Below the pieces are notes generated by a model. The model made no database searches and was not told where the DNA came from. It saw nothing but the letters and a program-made list of their open reading frames with translations. A DNA stretch of 14,277 nt, taken from positions 1-14,277 of the forward strand of contig USDU01000044.1 in assembly GCA_900553635.1 (NCBI GenBank), in the 5' to 3' direction. Position 1 is the stretch's first letter, and each line of letters opens with the position of its first letter. This stretch comes from an uncultured Lachnospiraceae bacterium (GTDB lineage: Bacteria; Bacillota_A; Clostridia; Lachnospirales; Lachnospiraceae). Both the position numbers and the translations under genes were made by a program. Of this stretch, positions 7,929 through 14,277 are shown one piece after another.

Positions 7929-9869
7929 ATGAAAACCCTGGACACCTCATTCCGATATCCCATAAAAACAGGCTCCTACCACCGCCCCGGCATCGAACGC
8001 CAGGGAGCGTGGATAAGCTTCACGGCTGCTGTTCCAGCAGAAAAGGACTGCGCCTTGCTCCTGTATAAAAAAGGAAGCCCGGAAGCCGAGATCGAGATCC
8101 CCATGGAATACAGCACCCGCTACGGCGACCTGCGTTCCGTCGAAATAGAAAAGCTTCCCATAGAAAAATACGAATATAACTACCGCATTGCAGGCACCAT
8201 CGTGACAGACCCCTACGCCCGCCGTATCTCCGGACGCAAAACCTGGGGACAGGCGCCGGCAGGAGAGGCTGCTTTGCGCGGCTGTATCATATCCGATGAG
8301 TTTGACTGGGAGGGTGACGAGCCTCTGCAGATCCCCTATACCGATGTGATTGCCTACGCCACCCATGTGCGCGGCTTCACGAAACATCCCACATCCGGCG
8401 TCCGTGCCAAAGGCACCTTCGCAGGTGTGCGGGAAAAAATCCCCTATCTGAAGGCGCTTGGCATCAATCAGCTGGAACTGATGCCGGTCTATGAGTTCGC
8501 GGAAGTGGAGGCCTGGGACGAAAAACGGCCAGCTATCCGTCGGGGCAGATCCGACGAACCCCTGATGAACTACTGGGGCTACACCGACAGCTATTATTTT
8601 GCGCCGAAGGCCTCTTACGCGGCTTCCAATGACCCGGTGCGGGAATTAAAAACGCTGGTAAAGGAGCTGCATAAAAACGGCATTGAGCTGGTGCTGGAAT
8701 TCTATTTCCCAAAAGCCATGCAGACTGCCCGGGTACTGGACTGCATCCGCTACTGGCTACTGGAATACCACATAGACGGAGTTCACGTAAACCGGGATCA
8801 TACGCCGGTGGAGGCACTGGCCCAGGAGCCGCTTCTCAGCCACACGAAAATCATGTCCGAGGGCTTCGGACTGGATGAGATTTACGACGGGCGTACTGTT
8901 CCAGGTTTCCGCAATCTGGCAGAATATAACGACGGTTTTATGATGGATATCCGTCGTTTCCTGAAGGGCGACGAGGGCATGCTCCCGGCTTTTATCTGGA
9001 GAGAACGGAAAAATCCGGAGCGTCATGCGGTCATGAACTATCTGGCAGGCCATAACGGATTTACCCTGATGGACGCGGTGTCCTACGATGAGAAGCACAA
9101 CGAGGCCAACGGCGAGGATAACCGGGACGGTACCGACTACAACTATAGCTGGAACTGCGGCGAGGAAGGACCGAGCCGGAAGAAAAAGACCCTGGAGCTT
9201 CGTTCCAGACAGCTTCGTAACGCCTTGGTGATGCTGTATCTCGGTCAGGGCGTTCCGGTACTGTACGGCGGCGACGAACACGGCAACAGTCAGTTAGGCA
9301 ATAACAACGTTTACTGTCAGGACAATGAACTGTCCTGGATCAAATGGAAACCGGGCAAGGCCTGGGAATACCTGGAAGAATATGTGCGACGCCTCATTTC
9401 CTTCCGAAAGGATCATCCGGTCTTTCATCAGGACGCGGAGCTTCGGCAGACTGATTACCTGTCCTGCGGCCATCCGGATGTGTCCTATCATGGAAAACGG
9501 GCATGGCTGGGCGATTTTGAAAATTACAGCAGGAGCGTGGGAATTCTCTACGCAGGCGAGTATGTGTCGGCGAACTCAGAAGGAAAGGAGCATGACGATT
9601 CCTTCTACGTGGCCTACAATATGCACTGGATTCCCCATGAATTCGCACTTCCGAAGCTGCCGGGCAAACAGGTCTGGACCATTGCCCTGGATACGGGAAT
9701 CGAAGGTACAGATGGGATCCATGCGGAGGGCAGCGAAGAGGTCCTTACAGATCAGCGCACTGTGACCGTTCCGGAGCGGACCATACTGGTGTTGCGGGGA
9801 CAGACAAGGCGGAAAGAGAAAAAAGAGCAGAAGGAACAGAAAAAACAGGCAGGAGCAGAGGCAGAATGA
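7929..9869 (+). CDS. GlgX/isoamylase-like GH13 protein, probably catalytically inactive
   Basis: This 646-residue protein is clearly derived from glycogen-debranching enzymes (GH13_11). Residues about 10-100 resemble a CBM48 domain (YNYRI...TDPYARRISG). A (beta/alpha)8 barrel follows with NYWGYTDSYYF, then SYDEKHNEANGEDNRDGT, and later GGDEHGNSQLGNNN and YCQDNELSW, all GlgX-type signatures. The catalytic regions are altered. In region I the usual Asp, Asn and His are Glu257, Pro261 and Lys262. In region II GFRFD has become GVHVN, so the nucleophile Asp is Asn288 and the Arg is His286. Region III keeps a possible acid/base Glu311 (MSEGFG), but the usual PW is lost. In region IV HDGFT has become HNGFT, so the Asp is Asn376. 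The B-domain stretch between regions I and II is only about 20 residues. The C-terminus is a Lys/Glu/Gln-rich tail. It starts at ATG 7929 and overlaps the next gene by ATGA. Glycan binding or a regulatory role is an inference. Confidence 0.88.
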   Translation: MKTLDTSFRYPIKTGSYHRPGIERQGAWISFTAAVPAEKDCALLLYKKGSPEAEIEIPMEYSTRYGDLRSVEIEKLPIEKYEYNYRIAGTIVTDPYARRISGRKTWGQAPAGEAALRGCIISDEFDWEGDEPLQIPYTDVIAYATHVRGFTKHPTSGVRAKGTFAGVREKIPYLKALGINQLELMPVYEFAEVEAWDEKRPAIRRGRSDEPLMNYWGYTDSYYFAPKASYAASNDPVRELKTLVKELHKNGIELVLEFYFPKAMQTARVLDCIRYWLLEYHIDGVHVNRDHTPVEALAQEPLLSHTKIMSEGFGLDEIYDGRTVPGFRNLAEYNDGFMMDIRRFLKGDEGMLPAFIWRERKNPERHAVMNYLAGHNGFTLMDAVSYDEKHNEANGEDNRDGTDYNYSWNCGEEGPSRKKKTLELRSRQLRNALVMLYLGQGVPVLYGGDEHGNSQLGNNNVYCQDNELSWIKWKPGKAWEYLEEYVRRLISFRKDHPVFHQDAELRQTDYLSCGHPDVSYHGKRAWLGDFENYSRSVGILYAGEYVSANSEGKEHDDSFYVAYNMHWIPHEFALPKLPGKQVWTIALDTGIEGTDGIHAEGSEEVLTDQRTVTVPERTILVLRGQTRRKEKKEQKEQKKQAGAEAE

Positions 9870-10510
9870 AAGCTTGGAACCATTTTTGCACCATTACAGA
9901 ACATAAAATCATGGTCATGCGGCATTGCTTCAAGATAGGGCTGTACCGGCAGGGACTGCTGCACGACATGTCCAAATATACGCCCACGGAATTTATACCG
10001 GGCTGTAAATACTATCAGGGCTACAGAAGCCCCAATAATGCCGAGCGGGAGGACAAGGGCTATTCAGCGGCCTGGCTTCACCATAAGGGCCGCAACAAGC
10101 ACCATTACGAGTACTGGATTGATTACAGCGTAGGTCCGGTGAAGGGCATGACCGGCATGAAGATGCCCAACCGCTATGTGGCCGAGATGATGATGGATCG
10201 CATGGCTGCGTCCAAAATCTACAATAAGGGTCATTATGATCAGCATGAGTCTCTGAAATATTATGAAAAGGGAAAAGATTCCTACATGATTCACGATGAG
10301 ACCCGGGCACTTCTGGAGCATCTGCTTCATCTGCTGGACGAGCAGGGCGAGGAGGCGCTGTTCGCTTACATGCGCGCCAACATTGTAGGTAAGAAGGAGT
10401 ATCCGAAGATTCCTCCCAGACCCTGGCAACTGGCAGGCGACGGTCATTACGTTTCGGACGTGGAGCTTCTGCGGCTTCAGAAGGAGCAGGAGAAGGCGTC
10501 CGGAAAATAA
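9866..10510 (+). CDS. DUF5662 family protein
   Basis: This 214-residue soluble protein matches what I know of the DUF5662 family, for which no function is established. The N-terminal half is rich in conserved-looking histidines: ITEHK and MRHCFK (His13, His20), LLHDMSKYTPTEF (His33-Asp34), and AWLHHKGRNKHHYEYW (His72, His73, His79, His80). A spaced His followed by His-Asp and further histidines resembles the metal ligands of HD-domain phosphohydrolases, although the match is not formal. The C-terminal half is mostly helical and charged, and ends in Lys/Glu-rich sequence. There is no signal peptide and no membrane segment. It is translationally coupled to the GH13-like gene by an ATGA overlap, with GGAG about 12 bases upstream. 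I see no terminator between it and dgt, 86 bases downstream. Confidence 0.8.
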   Translation: MKAWNHFCTITEHKIMVMRHCFKIGLYRQGLLHDMSKYTPTEFIPGCKYYQGYRSPNNAEREDKGYSAAWLHHKGRNKHHYEYWIDYSVGPVKGMTGMKMPNRYVAEMMMDRMAASKIYNKGHYDQHESLKYYEKGKDSYMIHDETRALLEHLLHLLDEQGEEALFAYMRANIVGKKEYPKIPPRPWQLAGDGHYVSDVELLRLQKEQEKASGK

Positions 10511-10596
10511 AAAAGGAAATGGGGAACCGGTGCAGAATATTATAAATAGAGGAAAACTGATAACCATGCAGTACAGCATCATAAAGAGGTGGATGT

Positions 10597-11604
10597 ATGA
10601 CTATACGCGAAAGCACGGAACAGTGGGAAAGCGATTATTTAAGTCCGTATGCTTCTCTGAGTAAGAATTCCAGAGGGCGGGATTGGTATGAGCCACCCTG
10701 TGATATCCGGCCAGTCTATCAGAGAGACCGGGATCGGATTTTGCACTGCAAGTCCTTTCGTCGTCTGAAGCATAAGACGCAGGTTTTCCTGACGCCCCGG
10801 GGCGACCATTATCGTACCCGTCTGACCCACACCCTGGAGGTTTCCCAGATAGCCAGAACCATGGCAAAGGCCCTGCGCCTCAATGAGGATCTGACCGAAG
10901 CTGTCGCCCTGGGTCACGATCTGGGACATACGCCTTTCGGACACGCAGGTGAGAGGGTCTTAAATGACCTTTGCAGCGCAGGCTTCGCTCATTATGAGCA
11001 GAGTGTCCGCGTGGTGGAAAAACTGGAAAAAAGCGGGAAAGGCCTGAATCTGACCTGGGAGGTGCGTGACGGCATCCGAAATCACCGGACCAGCGGCCAT
11101 CCGTCTACCCTGGAGGGCAAGCTGGTACGTTTTTCCGATAAAATTGCCTATATCAATCACGATATTGACGACGCCATCCGCGCCGGGATTCTGGAGGAGA
11201 CAGATATTCCAAAAGAATACCGGGATATTTTGGGCAGCACGACGAGAGAACGGTTGAATACCCTGATACACGACGTCATTTCCCAGAGCATGGGAAAGCC
11301 GGACATCTGTATGTCCGCAGAGGTGGAGGGAGCCATGCACGCGCTCCGCAGCTTCATGTTCAGCAATGTGTACACGAATCCCATCGCCAAGGGCGAGGAG
11401 GTTAAGGCGCGGAATATGCTGGAGGGGCTGTTTTCCTATTATATGGAGCATCCGGAGGAGCTTTCGGATGAGTTTAAGGCCATGCTGGCCAGTGGCCGGG
11501 ATCCACTGGAGATCGTGGTGTGCGATTACATATCCGGCATGACAGACCAGTACGCGATTTATAAGTTCGAAGAATACTTTGTTCCAAAAGCATGGAACGC
11601 ATAG
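10597..11604 (+). CDS. dgt: dGTPase-like HD-domain triphosphohydrolase
   Basis: This 335-residue member of the deoxyguanosine triphosphate triphosphohydrolase family would split dNTPs into deoxynucleosides and triphosphate and so affect dNTP pools. The N-terminal segment SFRRLKHKTQVFL is typical. Metal ligands of the HD domain are visible: His78 (RLTHTLEVSQIAR), His107-Asp108 in GHDLGHTPFGHAGE, and Asp181 in FSDKIAYINHD. Length and motifs match the short dGTPase-like class common in Firmicutes, which lacks the C-terminal extension of E. coli Dgt. AGAGG (10585-10589) lies 7 bases before the ATG. It is directly upstream of dnaG with a 12-base gap, an arrangement I associate with Lachnospiraceae. 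Whether dGTP is the preferred substrate cannot be read from the sequence. Confidence 0.92.
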   Translation: MTIRESTEQWESDYLSPYASLSKNSRGRDWYEPPCDIRPVYQRDRDRILHCKSFRRLKHKTQVFLTPRGDHYRTRLTHTLEVSQIARTMAKALRLNEDLTEAVALGHDLGHTPFGHAGERVLNDLCSAGFAHYEQSVRVVEKLEKSGKGLNLTWEVRDGIRNHRTSGHPSTLEGKLVRFSDKIAYINHDIDDAIRAGILEETDIPKEYRDILGSTTRERLNTLIHDVISQSMGKPDICMSAEVEGAMHALRSFMFSNVYTNPIAKGEEVKARNMLEGLFSYYMEHPEELSDEFKAMLASGRDPLEIVVCDYISGMTDQYAIYKFEEYFVPKAWNA

Positions 11605-11616
11605 GTGGCAGAATAG

Positions 11617-13386
11617 ATGTATTATGCAGAAGAATTGATCGAAGAGGTGCGCTCGCGGAATGACATCGTAGATGTGATTTCCGGGTACGTGCGGCTTCAG
11701 CGGAAGGGATCCAGCTATTTCGGACTCTGCCCCTTCCACAGTGAGAAGTCCCCGTCCTTTTCGGTGTCGCCGGGCAAGCAGATGTATTATTGCTTCGGCT
11801 GCGGCGCAGGCGGCAATGTCTTTACATTTTTAATGGAATATGAAAATTATACCTTTCCTGAGGCAGTGAAGGTATTGGCTGACCGAAGCGGCGTGGATCT
11901 GCCGGAGGTGGAATACTCCGAGGAGGCCAGACGCCAGGCGGACTTAAAGAGCCGGCTTCTGGAGATTCAGAAAAAGGCGGCGAAGTATTATTACTATCAG
12001 CTCCGGCAGCCCAAGGGCCGGGTGGGGTACGAGTATCTGAAAAATCGGGCGCTTACGGATGAGACCATTCAAAAATTCGGACTGGGCTATTCTGGGCAGC
12101 AGACGAAGGAATTGTACCAGTACCTGAAGCATGAGGGGTATTCGGACGCCCTCTTGAAGGAGTCGGGGCTCTTCAGCATGGACGAGCGCAGCGGCGTCTA
12201 TGACAAGTTCTGGAACCGGGTTATGTTCCCGATTATGGACGCCAATCATCGGGTCATCGGCTTCGGAGGCCGTGTCATGGGCGACGCGAAGCCCAAGTAT
12301 CTGAACTCGCCGGAGACAAAGATTTTCGATAAGAGCAGGAACCTGTATGGGCTGAATTTTGCCCGCAGCTCCCGGAAAGGAAACCTGATTATCTGTGAAG
12401 GCTATATGGATGTGATAGCCCTTCATCAGGCAGGCTTCAGCCAGGCGGTGGCGTCCCTGGGAACGGCGCTGACCACCCAGCAGGCGATTCTCATGAAACG
12501 CTACGCCGACGAAGTGCTGGTGACCTACGACAGCGACGAGGCCGGAATCAAAGCGGCTCTCCGGGCGATCCCGATTTTGAAGGAAGCGGGACTGACCATG
12601 CGGGTCATCAATATGAAGCCCTACAAGGATCCGGATGAATTTATCAAAAATATGGGGCGCGAAGCCTTTCAGCAGCGTATCGACGAGGCTCAGAGCAGCT
12701 TCCTTTTTGAGGTGGAGGTGCTGGAGCGTCAGTACAACTTAAAGGATCCGGCCCAGAAGACGGCATTTTTTGATGAAACCTCGAAGAAGCTTTTGGGTTT
12801 TTCCGATGAAATCGAGCGTAATAATTATATCGAGGCCATAGCGGCCAAATACGGCACCGGCTACGAGGCCCTGCGGCGGAAAGTTAACCAGCTGGGTCTA
12901 TCCTTAGGCGGACAGGCTCCGTCGCCGCGCCCCCGGGACGTATCGTCCGCTAAAAAAGAAAAGGACGAGGGAACGGCGGCGTCCCAGAAGCTATTGCTTA
13001 CCTGGATGATTTCCGATGAGCAGTATTCCCGGGTTATAAGGCGTTACATCCGTCCGGAAGATTTCAGCGTGCCACTGTACGCTGAGATTGCGCGGATGCT
13101 GTATGAGCAGCAGGATCAACAGGGGAAATTAAACCCCGCCGGAATTTTAAGCCGTTTTGAAAACGCGGAGGAGCAGCGGGAGGCCGCAGCTGTATTCAAC
13201 GCCCAGTTAAAGCAGGTGGAGACCAGAGAGGAGAATGAAAAAGCCCTGCAGGAGACCATTTACAAAATCCGGCAGGAAGCGTTGAACCGCAAAGGAAAGG
13301 AGCTTGCGCCCACGGACATGGCGGGCCTGCAGAAGCTCATACAGGAGCGGCGGGAGCTTCAGAAACTGCATATTTCACTGGATTAA
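11617..13386 (+). CDS. dnaG: DNA primase
   Basis: This 589-residue primase makes RNA primers for replication. The N-terminal zinc-binding domain has Cys38, His41, Cys59 and Cys62 (CPFH and CFGCGAGGNVFTF). The TOPRIM catalytic core has EGYMDVIALHQAG with Glu261 and the metal-binding DSDEAG with Asp305 and Asp307. The conserved FGGRVMGDAKPKYLNSPET motif precedes it. A linker with Pro/Ser/Lys-rich sequence near residues 433-455 leads to a C-terminal helical domain expected to bind the replicative helicase. The start at 11617 is supported by AGGTGG (11603-11608), 8 bases upstream and overlapping the dgt stop. It forms the macromolecular synthesis operon with rpoD, which begins 38 bases downstream. 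Confidence 0.97.
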   Translation: MYYAEELIEEVRSRNDIVDVISGYVRLQRKGSSYFGLCPFHSEKSPSFSVSPGKQMYYCFGCGAGGNVFTFLMEYENYTFPEAVKVLADRSGVDLPEVEYSEEARRQADLKSRLLEIQKKAAKYYYYQLRQPKGRVGYEYLKNRALTDETIQKFGLGYSGQQTKELYQYLKHEGYSDALLKESGLFSMDERSGVYDKFWNRVMFPIMDANHRVIGFGGRVMGDAKPKYLNSPETKIFDKSRNLYGLNFARSSRKGNLIICEGYMDVIALHQAGFSQAVASLGTALTTQQAILMKRYADEVLVTYDSDEAGIKAALRAIPILKEAGLTMRVINMKPYKDPDEFIKNMGREAFQQRIDEAQSSFLFEVEVLERQYNLKDPAQKTAFFDETSKKLLGFSDEIERNNYIEAIAAKYGTGYEALRRKVNQLGLSLGGQAPSPRPRDVSSAKKEKDEGTAASQKLLLTWMISDEQYSRVIRRYIRPEDFSVPLYAEIARMLYEQQDQQGKLNPAGILSRFENAEEQREAAAVFNAQLKQVETREENEKALQETIYKIRQEALNRKGKELAPTDMAGLQKLIQERRELQKLHISLD

Positions 13387-13424
13387 GGATAAAATACTAA
13401 CAAGTTATGGAAGGATGGAACAAC

Positions 13425-14277
13425 ATGGAAGAAAACGCAGCAAAGTTTGAGGAGAAATTAAAAGAGCTTCTGGTAATGGCGAAGAAGAAAAAGAATATTC
13501 TGGAGTACCAGGAGATCAGCGACTTCTTTGCGGAGTTTGATCTGGATCCGGATCATATGGAGAAAATCCTGGAGTATCTGGAGGCCAATAATATCGATGT
13601 GCTTCGGATTACCGGCGATGGGGACGAGCCCGACGACGCCCTGCTTCTGGCAGAGGATGACGACGACATGGACGTGGAGCAGTTAGACCTCTCCATTCCC
13701 GACGGCGTCAGCATCGAGGACCCGGTTCGTATGTATCTGAAGGAGATCGGCAAGGTTCCCCTTCTGAGCGCAGACGAGGAGATTGAACTGGCAAAGCGTA
13801 TGGAAGAAGGCGACGAGGATGCGAAGAAGCGTCTGGCCGAGGCCAATCTTCGACTGGTAGTCAGCATAGCGAAGCGCTACGTGGGCCGCGGTATGCTCTT
13901 CCTGGATCTGATTCAGGAAGGAAACTTAGGACTCATCAAGGCGGTAGAGAAGTTCGATTACCGAAAAGGATATAAATTCAGTACCTATGCTACCTGGTGG
14001 ATTCGTCAGGCTATCACAAGAGCCATTGCCGATCAGGCACGGACCATCCGTATTCCGGTGCATATGGTGGAGACCATCAACAAGCTGATCCGCGTGTCCC
14101 GTCAGCTGCTGCAGGAGCTGGGACGTGAACCTACTCCGGAGGAGATCGCGGCAGAGATGAAGCTGCCGGTGGAGCGTGTGCGTGAAATTCTGAAGATTTC
14201 CCAGGAGCCGGTTTCCTTGGAGACGCCTATCGGTGAGGAGGAGGACAGCCATCTGGGTGACTTTATCCCTGATGACG
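13425..14277 (+). CDS. rpoD: Primary (housekeeping) sigma factor RpoD/SigA, 3'-truncated by window end
   Basis: This is the major sigma-70 factor, directing RNA polymerase to housekeeping promoters. The 284 visible codons cover the N-terminal helical region 1.1-like segment ([21 protein letters not shown]), an acidic linker (about 60-85), region 1.2 ([17 protein letters not shown]), region 2 ([20 protein letters not shown], then [20 protein letters not shown] and [20 protein letters not shown]) and region 3 ([20 protein letters not shown] through [20 protein letters not shown]). Region 4 lies beyond the window. AAGGA (13411-13415) sits 9 bases before ATG 13425. An in-frame ATG at 13407 would add MEGWNN but has no ribosome binding site. 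It is preceded by dnaG, the classic order, with no terminator between them. Confidence 0.97.
   Translation, partial: MEENAAKFEEKLKELLVMAKKKKNILEYQEISDFFAEFDLDPDHMEKILEYLEANNIDVLRITGDGDEPDDALLLAEDDDDMDVEQLDLSIPDGVSIEDPVRMYLKEIGKVPLLSADEEIELAKRMEEGDEDAKKRLAEANLRLVVSIAKRYVGRGMLFLDLIQEGNLGLIKAVEKFDYRKGYKFSTYATWWIRQAITRAIADQARTIRIPVHMVETINKLIRVSRQLLQELGREPTPEEIAAEMKLPVERVREILKISQEPVSLETPIGEEEDSHLGDFIPDD

Noticed and set aside
10515..10546. Promoter for dgt around TATTATAAAT (10538-10547)
   Set aside because: The A/T-rich stretch could be a -10 box, but no -35-like hexamer lies 16-18 bases upstream, so I do not list it as a feature.
10960..11739. 259-residue minus-strand open frame
   Set aside because: It is antisense to the secure dgt and dnaG genes, and its low-complexity composition is typical of a shadow ORF.

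Overview
The window looks like a chromosomal segment from a moderately GC-rich Clostridia, most probably a Lachnospiraceae species. The basis is the dgt-dnaG-rpoD gene order, the AGGAGG-type ribosome binding sites, the A/T-rich intergenic regions with short U-tract terminators, and the family mix (YkoE/YkoD/YkoC-type ECF transporter, DUF4349 lipoprotein, DUF5662). All genes are on the + strand. No tRNA, rRNA, CRISPR array, insertion sequence or phage gene is visible. The large minus-strand ORFs are shadows of real genes.

Region 1 (1-3453) is the end of a thiamine or thiamine-precursor (hydroxymethylpyrimidine, HMP) uptake operon. It holds a 5'-truncated YkoE-type S component, a ThiY/NMT1-like binding protein without a signal peptide, a double-ATPase YkoD-type protein and an EcfT/YkoC-type membrane protein. 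The genes overlap or nearly touch, and a clear intrinsic terminator follows at 3548-3577.

Region 2 (about 3603-5230) is a single-gene unit: guaB (IMP dehydrogenase), with a good sigma-A promoter upstream and a terminator downstream.

Region 3 (about 5299-7763) is a cell-envelope-type regulatory module of three translationally coupled genes. They encode an ECF-like sigma factor, a single-pass membrane protein that is probably its anti-sigma factor, and a DUF4349 lipoprotein with a C-terminal membrane anchor. An imperfect direct repeat lies in the promoter region, and a GC-rich hairpin follows the last gene.

Region 4 (about 7826-10510) has a strong extended -10 promoter. It drives a GlgX/isoamylase-like GH13 protein that has lost two of three catalytic carboxylates and most of its B domain, so it is probably a pseudoenzyme. 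This gene overlaps by an ATGA a DUF5662 gene whose histidines are arranged somewhat like an HD phosphohydrolase.

Region 5 (10597-14277) is the macromolecular synthesis cluster: a dGTPase-like HD hydrolase (dgt), DNA primase (dnaG) and the primary sigma factor (rpoD/sigA, cut by the window end).

The observations most worth following are the GH13 pseudoenzyme and its DUF5662 partner, the apparently cytosolic ThiY-like protein inside an ECF transporter operon, the sigma/anti-sigma/DUF4349 module, and a local reversal of strand G/C composition between about 7000 and 8000. None of this proves an undescribed system. The pseudoenzyme pair is the best candidate.
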